DNA of 16,475 nucleotides, from contig CAZBBC010000108.1 of assembly GCA_964489835.1 (NCBI GenBank), positions 1-16,475 of the forward strand, written 5' to 3'. A program made the translations under genes and the position numbers. Each line of letters starts with the position of its first letter. Position 1 is the first letter of the stretch. Shown piece after piece: positions 1 to 8,279 of the stretch. The DNA comes from CAZBBC01 sp964489835 (GTDB lineage Bacteria > Calditrichota > Calditrichia > JAJRVZ01). Under the pieces are notes generated by a model. It did not search any database and had not been told where the DNA came from. It saw only the letters and a program-made list of their open reading frames with translations.

Positions 1-1
1 T

Positions 2-1534
2 CGCAAGTGGGAGGAAAAAGATAGACCATTAGATAACGCCGATTTTGACCGTTATGTAACCTATATGAAAAATCAATTAGCAGAGTTAGTGAATAACTAT
101 GGCGACATTGGCGTGCTATGGTTTGATGGGGAGTGGGAAAATTCATGGGATCACGCATATGGCAAGGCATTGTACTCTTATGTTAAGAACCTGCAACCGA
201 ACATCATAATCAACAATCGTGTCGACAAAGGTCGGGCCGGTATGGCGGGGTTGACGAAAGGGGGAGAATATTTCGGTGACTTTGGAACACCGGAACAGGA
301 GATACCTGGAACAGGTTTGCCCGGCATGGACTGGGAAACCTGCATGACCATGAATGATCACTGGGGTTATAATAAAAACGATTCTCATTGGAAATCTACA
401 AAAGATCTGTTGCAAAAATTGGCGGACATTGCCTCAAAGGGCGGTAATTTTTTACTCAATATAGGTCCCACTGCCAAAGGTCGATTTCCAGATGAGAGCA
501 TCACCCGACTCAAAGGAATGGGTGATTGGATGAAAATATACAGCGAATCGATTTACGGCACGCAGGCGAGTCCATTCAAAAATCTGAGTTGGGGGCGCTG
601 CACACAAAGAACTATTTACGGCGGTACTCGACTCTACCTGCATGTCTTTAATTGGCCAAATGACGGTAAACTTGTTGTACCCGGGATTTTAAACCGAGCA
701 CATAGTGCTCACTTGCTTGCTAATCCGCAACAAAAGTTAGATATAAAACGTAACAATGATGCCCTGGTCATTAGTGTACCGGCAGAGGCGTTAGATGAGA
801 TTAATACGGTTGTGGTATTGGATATAAACGGATCTCCAAATATTGTAGTGCCACCTGAAATTAGAGCGGAAGCAAAAATTTTCAGGGATAATATGAAAGT
901 ATCGATATCTTCAAATAGTAATGATACAAACATACGTTATACCCTTGACGGCTCGGAACCGGTCACAAATTCACCCCTTTACCAGGAGAAGATTAACATC
1001 ACTGCAACAACGACTGTATCTGCACGAATCTTTAGTAATGGCAAACCAGTAAGTGCAACCAGCAAAACTACATTTGTAAAAGTGAATCCACCAAAGATTC
1101 AAGATTTTGGTACACTTGAACCAGGTCTTAAATACGATTATTATGAAGGTGATTGGAAAAAACTGCCTGATTTTAACAGCTTAATACCGGTTAAATCAGG
1201 TATAGCCTCTCGTTTTGGCGTATCGTTAAAACTTAGAGATAATCATTACGGGTTTGTATTTAGAGGTTATCTTTACATCCCAAAGACAGGAAATTATACT
1301 TTAAGTACAATTTCTAATGACGGTAGTAAACTCTATCTCAATGATAATCTGCTTATTAATAACGACGGTGAGCATGGAATGAAGGAAGTGGAAGCTGGTA
1401 TCACTTTACAAAAGGGATTCCATCCTATCAAGGTTACTTATTTTCAAACAGGAGCCGGAAATGATTTAAAAGTTACCATTCAGGGTGCCGGATTGGAAAA
1501 ACAGGAGATACCGGCGGTTATTCTTTTTCAATAG
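2..1534 (+). CDS. GH29 alpha-L-fucosidase, 5'-truncated by window edge, with CHB_HEX_C-like and PA14 domains
   Basis: The enzyme would hydrolyse terminal alpha-L-fucose from glycans by retention. The frame is open from the first codon of the window, and the residues before the first ATG (65) continue the family pattern (FDRYVTYMKNQLAELVNNYG), so the true start lies upstream. VLWFDGEW holds the GH29 nucleophile Asp (codon 125-127). LLNIGPTAKGRF (about 451-487) is the usual end-of-barrel motif. A beta-sandwich follows. Next comes a chitobiase C-terminal-like domain (about 870-1080, motif RYTLDGSEP). The last domain is PA14 (about 1117-1500, with YYEGDW, GYLYIPKTGNYTLS and SNDGSKLYLND), probably for carbohydrate binding. 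The signal peptide, if any, is outside the window. Bases 267-306 and 1501-1531 reappear fused at 8221-8279. Family assignment is firm; specificity is inferred. Confidence 0.93.
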   Translation, partial: RKWEEKDRPLDNADFDRYVTYMKNQLAELVNNYGDIGVLWFDGEWENSWDHAYGKALYSYVKNLQPNIIINNRVDKGRAGMAGLTKGGEYFGDFGTPEQEIPGTGLPGMDWETCMTMNDHWGYNKNDSHWKSTKDLLQKLADIASKGGNFLLNIGPTAKGRFPDESITRLKGMGDWMKIYSESIYGTQASPFKNLSWGRCTQRTIYGGTRLYLHVFNWPNDGKLVVPGILNRAHSAHLLANPQQKLDIKRNNDALVISVPAEALDEINTVVVLDINGSPNIVVPPEIRAEAKIFRDNMKVSISSNSNDTNIRYTLDGSEPVTNSPLYQEKINITATTTVSARIFSNGKPVSATSKTTFVKVNPPKIQDFGTLEPGLKYDYYEGDWKKLPDFNSLIPVKSGIASRFGVSLKLRDNHYGFVFRGYLYIPKTGNYTLSTISNDGSKLYLNDNLLINNDGEHGMKEVEAGITLQKGFHPIKVTYFQTGAGNDLKVTIQGAGLEKQEIPAVILFQ

Positions 1535-1717
1535 TGAACTTAACTGCCCATCAAGCCGCCAGAGATCAAGTAAAGTTCGGTCGGTTTTGTGAGGGGCACA
1601 ATAACGATCAAATACAACCTGCACGCTTGGTACTTGCAAAAGAATGAAATAAAAGTCTCATATTACCAGGAGAACAAATGAACCATTGCAAATAAAAGTA
1701 ATTAGGGAGAATACGCA
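1535..1717 (+). other. GH29-GH38 intergenic gap with no firm gene
   Basis: This 183-bp gap has no strong terminator. Two short overlapping open frames are present: GTG 1534 to TGA 1647 (37 codons), and one ending in TGA at 1679-1681. A good Shine-Dalgarno-like CAGGAG sits before ATG 1678, which gives only a five-codon peptide (MNHCK). I recognise no family in either frame. They may be chance frames or remains of a deleted gene. The GH38 ribosome-binding site (AGGGAG, about 1703-1709) lies at the 3' end. Confidence 0.4.
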
Positions 1718-4700
1718 ATGAGCGGACAAAGTTCTTGTTTGTCAAAAAAATCGAAGAGAATTATATTTGCCTTTTTTTTGTGTTTATTGGCCTATAATGT
1801 CTCTGCTTTTGAAGTAGAATCAATCGAGTTCAAATCAAACACCTTTATAAAAGATTGGCTCGTATGCGGCCCTTTTTCAAATGAAATGGGACAGGGTATT
1901 GATACGGATTTCCTAATTGAACATGGGGGTGAAACCAATATAATCCCATCTTCTTCTATCCATCATTCCAGTACATCCGTTCCGTCAGGGAAGGTGTCGT
2001 GGCGGAAAATAAAGGCGGATAATTCAGGTAAGCTGGATTTTCGCGAGCACCTTCAACCCAATCAAATGAATGTTGCTTATGCGTTTGCCGTGATCAAATG
2101 TGACCGGGAAACCTACGCTTTGTTAAAAACAGGCAGTAACGACCGTTTGAAAGTCTGGATTAACGGCAAACTGGTACATTTTTGTTCCCAACCGAGGGCC
2201 GGTGGCCCGGACGATGATTTCATTCCGGTTTCCCTGCAAAAAGGAGAGAATCTGCTGCTTGCAAAAGTTGACCAGATCGGTGGAGGTTGGTGGTTATACG
2301 CTCGATTTGAGGATCTTAACACCTTAGGAAACCGTCTTTTTTTTACAGAGCCACTTGTTTCATCAATTTCGAAAGGGACATCTGAAACATCAATTACGGA
2401 TATTTTTTCAGTACTTGCCCACAATCCGACAAAAAATCCCATCGGACCGGTGTTTTTGGATGTTTTACCAGGCGACGAAAGAAAAAATACGCGTACGAGT
2501 TATGATACAATCAAGCCTGGTGAAACGGTATGGTTAATCGCAAAATCAGATCTGGATTTATCCGACGCAAGAAAAGAAATAAATGTCGATTTAAAATTAA
2601 CGGACGGCAGCACGAGCAAAGTAATTCATGTGACAACAGATCGTCCAAGTCTTCCAAAATATCCTGATCTTCAGGTTTACATTGTCCCTCATTCTCATGC
2701 AGATTTGTCATGGCCGGCTACACCAGAAGTCAGTACAAATTTAAATATTCAGGCCATATCGGAATCTATCACTATTCTTAAAGATTTACCTGAGTTTAAA
2801 TTTTCTGAAGAAGATGTGTTTGTGCTTGAGGAATTTTTACGTCGTTATCCTGATCAGATTGAACAAGTAAGAGATTTACTGCACAAAAATATTTTAGAGT
2901 GTGGCGGATTTTATTTTGGCCCGAGTGAGCTATTATTAGGAGGGGAAGGTCTTGTAAGAAATTTATACTTTGGAAAAGGCTGGCTTTTGAATACCTTTGG
3001 CATCAATACAGAGATGGCATGGAACGTTGATGAGCCCGGGCACACGCTGCAAATGCCGCAGATATTATTCAAAGCCGGCATAAAAAATTTCATCATTTGG
3101 AAGGTCCTTTTAAGGCCTGAGAATAATCTTAATGTAACCGGGTATGTAGGACCGCATATTTTCCGCTGGCAGGCCCCCGATGGTTCTGATGTATTGGTTA
3201 CCAGTTGTCCCAGAGATTACAGTGCCGGCCAAATCCTGCGCACCGATGCTTTTCTAACAGCTGCCAAAAAATTTAAAGATTTTGTGCAACAGGAAACAGA
3301 ACATAATAACGAATGGGATCTTCCACCTGTCATTATGATGGCCGATGGTTCTGATTGCTCGATCCCTGATCCCCGTGTAGGGCAAAATGCAAAACTTTGG
3401 AACAAAGTGTTTGGTTATCCTAAAGTGAAAATCGGATCTGTTGATGAATATTTTAAAGCGGTTGAAAGCGCTCTAAAGAAAGGTAACGGAAAAATTCAAA
3501 CAATGACCGGGGAATTGCCCTGTTGGTGGGCAGGGACCCAGTCGGTAGAAAATGACGCCTTTATGCTCACCCGGCACGCTGAAATACTGGTCACGATCGC
3601 GGAGAAATTTTCTGCGGTAAATGATCTGCTGTCGCCCGATTATGATTATCCAAAGTTTGCCATTGATAATGTATGGAAAGGCAAACTTTGGGTTCATGAA
3701 CATAACTGGGGCGGAACCGACGGGGATATCAGTGATGCCGTAAAGCTGGCCAGGGCGCGGGAAACGTTTCGTCTGGCGGATGATTTAAGCTTAAATACAT
3801 TGCGTACATTGGTTTCTCATATTGCCTTCAATAAATCAGGAATTCCCCTGACTGTTTTTAATAGTCTTGCCTGGCAACGATCAGATATTGTCGATTATGT
3901 GGCCTCTGTTAACGAGCAAGGTATTACTGAACTGCATTTACTTGATGGATCAGGAAAAGAGGTTCCTTCACAAATTAAGGTTCTGGCCATGCACGCTGAT
4001 GGCAGTATTTCCCGGGCACAAGTGATTTTTGAAGCGGATATTCCTTCGTTGGGTTACGCAACTTATTATCTTACTTCCGGGTCAAACCATACCAAAAAAA
4101 AACTTACAGCTAATCGTTCGACTTTGGAAAACCGGTTTTTCAAGATTAATATTGATGCCCAATCGGGCGGCATCTCCGGCATTTTTGATAAATTGAATAA
4201 TCGTGAAATTTTAAATACTGCCAAATACCAGGGAAATGAATTGATTGCACTCGAAAATCTGGGTGTCGATGAAGGTGAAGAATTTACCGATCACTGGTGG
4301 CGCATGGGAGGAAAACCGGTTTCTATAGAGTTAACGGAATCGGGCCCGATCAGAGCAACGGTTCAGATAAAAGGCACCATTATAAATTCTGAAAGAATCC
4401 AGGAAATTTCCCTTTATGCGACATTACCGAGGATTGATCTCAAGACTACTCTGAATTGGAACGGACAAAAAAAAATTCAGGTCAACGCCACTTTTCCATT
4501 TGAAATCGAAAACCCCCGCCTGACTTATGAAGTTCCATTCGGAGAAGTGGAATACGGGAAAGAAAGCCCGTCAGCAAAAGCAAGCCACCCGACCGTCAGA
4601 GCAACAAACAATTGGATTGATCTTTCTAATGATAAAATGGGGATAACCTTAGCCACTGAGGTTACACCTTTTGATGTAAAAGACAGGCTTGATCCGCGGT

Positions 4701-5302
4701 TCCATGACGCGCGAATCATAAAAGGGGAAATGGAAGAAAGTAATTTTGCCATGTCTTACGGCGGAGAATCCAGGATATTTAAACGTATCGCCCTGAAAGA
4801 TCCACTACTTTTGGAAACCGATTTTGTTATTCAGCCCATTCTTTTGCGGAGTGTTTTCAGTTGTGGCGATCCGCAACTCTACTTTACGCAAGAAGGTAAA
4901 CATACCTATCGATTTGCTATCCGTACTCATGAAGGGACAGTGGTGTCAAATAAAGCAACACGTTTCGGCTGGGAACACAATACACCGCTCATGGTTTTAC
5001 ACGGGCAATCAACAACCGGCAGTCTTTCTGATTCCCAGTCTTTTCTAGAAGTTTCAGCCCCCAATGTGTTGATGTCAATTCTGAAAAAAGCAGAAGATGG
5101 AAAAGGAATAATATTACGCTGTTATGAAACGGATGGGAAGGATACGGATGTTACGATCACCTTTTTTAAATCCATAAAATCAGCAAAGCACACGAATATT
5201 TTAGAACAAGAAGGGGAAAAAATAAATATACAAAAAGGACGCTTTAAATTTCATATCGGTCATCATGCGATCGAGACATACAGACTCAGGTTTGATGAAT
5301 GA
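1718..5302 (+). CDS. Exported glycoside hydrolase family 38 (alpha-mannosidase-like), 1194 aa
   Basis: This is predicted to be a metal-dependent retaining alpha-mannosidase-type enzyme acting outside the cytoplasm. ATG 1718 has AGGGAG about 8 bases upstream. Residues 1-31 look like a Sec signal peptide: a KKSKR basic stretch, a hydrophobic core, and a likely cut after VSA. Residues 35-215 form a jelly-roll-like N-terminal domain (KDWLVCGPF, LKTGSNDRLKVWINGK). The GH38 catalytic motif VPHSHADLSW has H327 and D329 as likely metal ligands. EMAWNVDEPGH gives D438 as the predicted nucleophile and metal ligand. VHEHNWGGTDGD gives H662 as the fourth ligand. A long beta-rich C-terminal region (about 730-1194) follows the GH38 middle domain. 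The TGA stop overlaps the URO-D start. Linkage specificity cannot be read from sequence; the N-terminal extension makes it longer than classical bacterial GH38 enzymes. Confidence 0.9.
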   Translation: MSGQSSCLSKKSKRIIFAFFLCLLAYNVSAFEVESIEFKSNTFIKDWLVCGPFSNEMGQGIDTDFLIEHGGETNIIPSSSIHHSSTSVPSGKVSWRKIKADNSGKLDFREHLQPNQMNVAYAFAVIKCDRETYALLKTGSNDRLKVWINGKLVHFCSQPRAGGPDDDFIPVSLQKGENLLLAKVDQIGGGWWLYARFEDLNTLGNRLFFTEPLVSSISKGTSETSITDIFSVLAHNPTKNPIGPVFLDVLPGDERKNTRTSYDTIKPGETVWLIAKSDLDLSDARKEINVDLKLTDGSTSKVIHVTTDRPSLPKYPDLQVYIVPHSHADLSWPATPEVSTNLNIQAISESITILKDLPEFKFSEEDVFVLEEFLRRYPDQIEQVRDLLHKNILECGGFYFGPSELLLGGEGLVRNLYFGKGWLLNTFGINTEMAWNVDEPGHTLQMPQILFKAGIKNFIIWKVLLRPENNLNVTGYVGPHIFRWQAPDGSDVLVTSCPRDYSAGQILRTDAFLTAAKKFKDFVQQETEHNNEWDLPPVIMMADGSDCSIPDPRVGQNAKLWNKVFGYPKVKIGSVDEYFKAVESALKKGNGKIQTMTGELPCWWAGTQSVENDAFMLTRHAEILVTIAEKFSAVNDLLSPDYDYPKFAIDNVWKGKLWVHEHNWGGTDGDISDAVKLARARETFRLADDLSLNTLRTLVSHIAFNKSGIPLTVFNSLAWQRSDIVDYVASVNEQGITELHLLDGSGKEVPSQIKVLAMHADGSISRAQVIFEADIPSLGYATYYLTSGSNHTKKKLTANRSTLENRFFKINIDAQSGGISGIFDKLNNREILNTAKYQGNELIALENLGVDEGEEFTDHWWRMGGKPVSIELTESGPIRATVQIKGTIINSERIQEISLYATLPRIDLKTTLNWNGQKKIQVNATFPFEIENPRLTYEVPFGEVEYGKESPSAKASHPTVRATNNWIDLSNDKMGITLATEVTPFDVKDRLDPRFHDARIIKGEMEESNFAMSYGGESRIFKRIALKDPLLLETDFVIQPILLRSVFSCGDPQLYFTQEGKHTYRFAIRTHEGTVVSNKATRFGWEHNTPLMVLHGQSTTGSLSDSQSFLEVSAPNVLMSILKKAEDGKGIILRCYETDGKDTDVTITFFKSIKSAKHTNILEQEGEKINIQKGRFKFHIGHHAIETYRLRFDE

Positions 5303-6312
5303 AAAGTCGCGAACGTGTTCAAAAAGCGATAACATTCAACTGGCCGGATCGAGCGCCCATCTCTCATGCCATTCTTCCGGCAGCACAGTTGAAATACGGC
5401 GAAGCATTAAATGATATTCTGACAACCGTGCATGAAGATTTTGGCTGGGCCTATTTACCAGATATGATAAGGGAAGAGTATCCGCCGCTTTATAAAGCAG
5501 GAATGAATTATGATGATTTCGGAACCCTGTGGAAAGTGGAAATGGAAGGCATTTGCGGAATTCCTGTTGAATTTCCCCTGGATGATTGGGGCAAATATGC
5601 CAATTATAAATGGCCTGATTTTGGCGCAGGTCCTCCGAAAGCACGTCAGTATAGCGGGCATATGGCAGGAATTAGCGAAGATTATTATGCCAGGGGTGCC
5701 TGGATCACATTTTTCGAGCAAATGCAACAGCTTCGGGGAATGGAGAGCCTGTTGATGGATCTGGCTTTCCCGTCTGTTGAAATTGAGCGGCTTGTGGATG
5801 ATCTCCTGGCATTTAATCTGAAATGGATTGACCGCTGGCTCGCTCATGCGTATGACGGGCTGCATTTTGCCGATGATTGGGGTACACAAGATGGGCTTAT
5901 GATTTCACCGCAATTATGGCGTAAAATTTTCAAGCCTGTTTATAGAAAAATGTTTGAAAAAGTAAAAAGTGCAGGATTAGATATACACTATCATTCTGAC
6001 GGCCAGATCATCGATATTATTCCAGACCTTCTGGAAATAGGGGTGGATGTGTTAAATTGCCAGGCGGTTGTCGTTGGTATTGACGTGTTAAAAAAAGAAT
6101 TTGCCGGAGAAGTATGTTTCCGAACCGATCTGGATCGCCAGAAAATCATGCCTTTTGGAACACCTGCTGAGGTTAAGTCTCATATTCTTGATCTGGTCGA
6201 TCATCTGGGAAGACCTAACGGCGGCATCATCGCTTGCGGCGAGATAGGACCGGATATCCCCCTGAAAAATATTAAAGCCATGTATGATACATTTATGAAT
6301 CTTTACTACTAA
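5299..6312 (+). CDS. Uroporphyrinogen-decarboxylase-superfamily protein (MtaA/CmuA-like fold), 337 aa
   Basis: The protein belongs to the URO-D superfamily, which holds HemE decarboxylases and corrinoid methyltransferases. It opens with MKSRERVQKAI, the typical start of the non-HemE branch. The core motif is HYHSDGQIIDIIPDLLEIG (H230, H232, D234), where MtaA-type methyltransferases have H-x-C. The Cys ligand is thus replaced by Asp, as in many URO-D homologues near glycoside hydrolases. The segment around C313 (IIACGEIGPDIP) matches the conserved C-terminal motif. There is no signal peptide, so it is cytoplasmic. ATG 5299 overlaps the GH38 stop (ATGA, 4 bp), implying translational coupling. 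Its reaction is unknown. Haem synthesis is unlikely given the context, and a role in handling a released sugar or aglycone is only inference. Confidence 0.85.
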   Translation: MKSRERVQKAITFNWPDRAPISHAILPAAQLKYGEALNDILTTVHEDFGWAYLPDMIREEYPPLYKAGMNYDDFGTLWKVEMEGICGIPVEFPLDDWGKYANYKWPDFGAGPPKARQYSGHMAGISEDYYARGAWITFFEQMQQLRGMESLLMDLAFPSVEIERLVDDLLAFNLKWIDRWLAHAYDGLHFADDWGTQDGLMISPQLWRKIFKPVYRKMFEKVKSAGLDIHYHSDGQIIDIIPDLLEIGVDVLNCQAVVVGIDVLKKEFAGEVCFRTDLDRQKIMPFGTPAEVKSHILDLVDHLGRPNGGIIACGEIGPDIPLKNIKAMYDTFMNLYY

Positions 6313-6338
6313 AAAATTTTATATGAAACGAGAACTTT

Positions 6339-6374
6339 AAACCGCTGAGAGCGCCAAAAAACGCAGAGAGTTAA
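6339..6374 (+). repeat. Left inverted repeat of the GxxExxY cassette
   Basis: It pairs with 6832-6867: of 36 aligned columns about 31 match, with one gap. Both arms begin AAACCGCTGAGA and contain ACGCAGAGAG. Read inwards, the arm is three CGC-led units of about 9 bp (CGCTGAGAG, CGCCAAAAAA, CGCAGAGAG), the middle one carrying an extra base. Confidence 0.75.
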
Positions 6375-6426
6375 GGTAAGATTGCTTGATATTTTAGCGA
6401 AACTGAATTTAATGCCTAAAACTAGA

Positions 6427-6816
6427 ATGAAACTTGATGAATTAACAAATATTGTAATCGGTTTGGCCATAAAAATCCATTGAAGACTTGGTCCCGGATT
6501 ATTGGAATCAGTTTATCGAGCCGCATTGGCTTACGAATTACACAGAAAAAATATTCCATTTGAAAAAGAAAAGGCCCTTCCGGTTCAATATGAAGATGTT
6601 TTACTTAATGTTGGATTTAGATGCGATTTTTTGATTGATAATCGAATTATAGTTGAATGCAAAGCCGTAAGTCAGTTAACAGCAATCGATCAGGCCCAGG
6701 TTATAAATTATCTAAAAATAACGGACAGGCAGGTTGGATTGCTAATAAATTTTAACGTTTTGCAATTAAAGAATGGCTTGAAGAGATTGGTTAACAACTA
6801 TAATGAAGGTGAATGA
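6427..6816 (+). pseudogene. GxxExxY family protein (PD-(D/E)XK nuclease-like), interrupted by in-frame TGA
   Basis: Reading from ATG 6427 gives MKLDELTNIVIGLAIKIH, then TGA at 6481-6483, then RLGPGLLESVYRAALAYEL in the same frame to the stop at 6816. This is the normal N-terminus of a GxxExxY protein (about 125-130 aa), where the stop position is usually Arg in an H-R-x-LGPG pattern. One C-to-T change (CGA to TGA) would explain it. The signature G-LL-E-SV-Y is intact just after the stop. The nuclease-like core (D at 6625-6627, E-C-K at 6655-6663) is also intact. Initiation at TTG 6502 would drop the signature Gly and the first helix, so I treat the gene as broken. Other genes here use TGA as a stop, which argues against recoding. 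The family's function is not established. Confidence 0.8.
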
Positions 6817-6831
6817 CTTTTTCTGTGTTGT

Positions 6832-6867
6832 TGACTCTCTGCGTGCTTTGCGTTCTCAGCGGTTTTT
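6832..6867 (-). repeat. Right inverted repeat of the GxxExxY cassette
   Basis: This is the reverse-complement partner of 6339-6374. On the minus strand it reads as three 9-bp units, CGCTGAGAA, CGCAAAGCA and CGCAGAGAG, after AAAC. A run of seven T follows CAGCGG at its outer edge. The arms are about 460 bp apart, so they are unlikely to act as a simple terminator hairpin. Confidence 0.75.
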
Positions 6868-6880
6868 TTGTATGATTAAC

Positions 6881-6888
6881 TGAAGGAA
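6881..6888 (+). promoter_or_regulatory. Ribosome-binding site deciding a TTG start for the MFS gene
   Basis: TGAAGGAA lies 5-7 bases before TTG 6894. No ATG in frame fits the family N-terminus, and the first transmembrane helix begins directly after MKRILY, so TTG is the best start. The site lies just outside the cassette's right repeat. Confidence 0.7.
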
Positions 6889-6893
6889 ATATT

Positions 6894-8216
6894 TTGAAAC
6901 GCATATTATACGTATACAGTTTTGTTGCCGCGCTTGGTGGGTTTTTGTTTGGTTTTGATATGGCCGTTATCTCCGGTACGATACCCTTCATTACCGAATA
7001 TTTCAATTTGAGTGATACTCTACTCGGCTATGCGGTGAGTTCAGCGCTGGCCGGATGCGTGATTGGCGCTCTTTTTGTAGGGAAACCCGGAGACGCATAC
7101 GGTAGACGGAACATGTTAAAGGTGATGGCTGCTCTTTTCTTTATATCAGCGATTGGTAGTGGAATCGCCAACTCTTTAACTGTTTTTGTAACTTTTAGAT
7201 TTATCGGTGGATTGGCAGTTGGCGGTGCTTCGGTTTTGTCCCCGATGTATATTTCTGAGATTTCACCGGCGAAAATCAGGGGGCGTATGGTCGCTCTCAC
7301 CCAGTTGGCCATTGTTATTGGCGCTCTGGCCGCATTCTTTTCCAATTATTTGCTGGTCGGATTGGGCGAAAACAATTGGCGCTGGATGTTTTTAGCGGAA
7401 GGAATTCCGGCACTGGCTTTTTTTATCCTGCTATTTTTTGTTAGTGCCAGTCCCCGCTGGCTGGTCAAGATGGGTCGTATCGATGAAGCCCGGTCAGTGA
7501 TAAAGTCAGTAAATCATATGGCTGATGCGGAGAAAGTGATCGATGAAATCACACAATCCATCGATAAAGAAATCTTCGCCAAGAGTGTGGTCCTGTTTAA
7601 AAAACCCTATCTCCGTCTGGTGCTAATCGGAATTGCCGTGGGTATGTTTAATCAATTCACCGGAATCAATGTCGTTTTTTACTATACGCCGTCCATATTT
7701 AAATCAGCCGGTTTTGGAAATGAAGCGGCACTCATGCAAACGGTAATAGTTGGTGCCACGAATTTAATTTTTACATTAATTGGGATGTCGGTTATCGACA
7801 AACTGGGTCGAAAATTTTTGCTGATACTCGGTGCCATCGGGATGCCGGTATTCCTGGGTCTTTTTGCTATCACCTTTTTAAATCAGGATTTTGAGGGATA
7901 CCTGGTCCTAATTTATCTGATTGGATTCGTAGCCTTTTTTGCCACTTCACAGGGACTGGTGATTTGGGTGATTCTAGCGGAAATGTTTCCCAATAATATC
8001 CGGGCCAGGGCATCGGCTATTGGTTCTTTTTCACATTGGTTTTTTAATGCACTAACGGCCTTCCTGTTTCCTGTCGCTGTCGGTGCGTTAGGTATCGGAT
8101 ACATATTTGTTTTCTATACAATTGCTACGATTAGCAGCCTGTTTTTCTTTATTAAATTTCTCGTGGAGACAAAAGGAAAAACGTTAGAAGCACTGGAAAA
8201 GGTTATATTAAAATAG
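6894..8216 (+). CDS. MFS sugar-porter family transporter, 440 aa
   Basis: This inner-membrane secondary transporter (XylE/GLUT-type sugar porter, probably proton symport) would take up monosaccharides released by the neighbouring glycosidases. Helix 1 has GGFLFGFDMAVISG. The loop after helix 2 has D67-AYGRR, the MFS motif A in sugar-porter form. The end of the first half shows S186-PRWLVKMGR. Helix 7 has Q254-FTGINVVFYYTPSI, the family sugar-binding signature. DKLGRKF follows helix 8. The C-terminus has VETKGKTLE, where the usual PETKG has Val for Pro. Length and about 12 hydrophobic segments are normal. The start is TTG with a good ribosome-binding site. The substrate is unknown; fucose, rhamnose or mannose would suit the locus. 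Confidence 0.92.
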   Translation: MKRILYVYSFVAALGGFLFGFDMAVISGTIPFITEYFNLSDTLLGYAVSSALAGCVIGALFVGKPGDAYGRRNMLKVMAALFFISAIGSGIANSLTVFVTFRFIGGLAVGGASVLSPMYISEISPAKIRGRMVALTQLAIVIGALAAFFSNYLLVGLGENNWRWMFLAEGIPALAFFILLFFVSASPRWLVKMGRIDEARSVIKSVNHMADAEKVIDEITQSIDKEIFAKSVVLFKKPYLRLVLIGIAVGMFNQFTGINVVFYYTPSIFKSAGFGNEAALMQTVIVGATNLIFTLIGMSVIDKLGRKFLLILGAIGMPVFLGLFAITFLNQDFEGYLVLIYLIGFVAFFATSQGLVIWVILAEMFPNNIRARASAIGSFSHWFFNALTAFLFPVAVGALGIGYIFVFYTIATISSLFFFIKFLVETKGKTLEALEKVILK

Positions 8217-8220
8217 AGCA

Positions 8221-8279
8221 AATATTTCGGTGACTTTGGAACGCCGGAACAGGAGATACCGGCGGTTATTCTTTTTCAA
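8221..8279 (+). pseudogene. Chimeric 59-bp fragment of the GH29 gene (internal-deletion scar)
   Basis: Bases 8221-8260 match 267-306 of the GH29 gene with one mismatch (G8243 versus A289). Bases 8249-8279 match 1501-1531 exactly. The two parental pieces lie about 1.2 kb apart and share the 12-bp ACAGGAGATACC, which is the junction. The 1206-bp offset is a multiple of three, so the piece still encodes YFGDFGTPEQEIPAVILFQ in frame. It begins five bases after the MFS stop and keeps the MFS reading frame, which stays open to TGA 8379. Homology stops abruptly on both sides. It is either the remnant of a second GH29 copy after deletion or a template-switch insertion. Confidence 0.85.

Larger units (their letters stand above)
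6338..6867 (+). mobile_element. Putative GxxExxY cassette bounded by about 36-bp inverted repeats
   Basis: A segment of about 530 bp lies between the URO-D and MFS genes. Its ends are imperfect inverted repeats (6339-6374 and 6832-6867) and it carries one GxxExxY-family gene, now interrupted. The cassette sits exactly in the gap and ends 26 bp before the MFS start, as expected of an insertion between two operon genes. I see no clear target-site duplication and no transposase, so mobility would need outside help. GxxExxY genes are known to occur scattered within repeat-flanked segments; calling this one mobile is inference. Confidence 0.55.

Noticed and set aside
6502..6816. Complete 104-aa gene starting at TTG 6502
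   Set aside because: That start removes the Gly of the GxxExxY signature and the first helix, and family-like sequence continues upstream past the TGA. A broken gene is the better reading.
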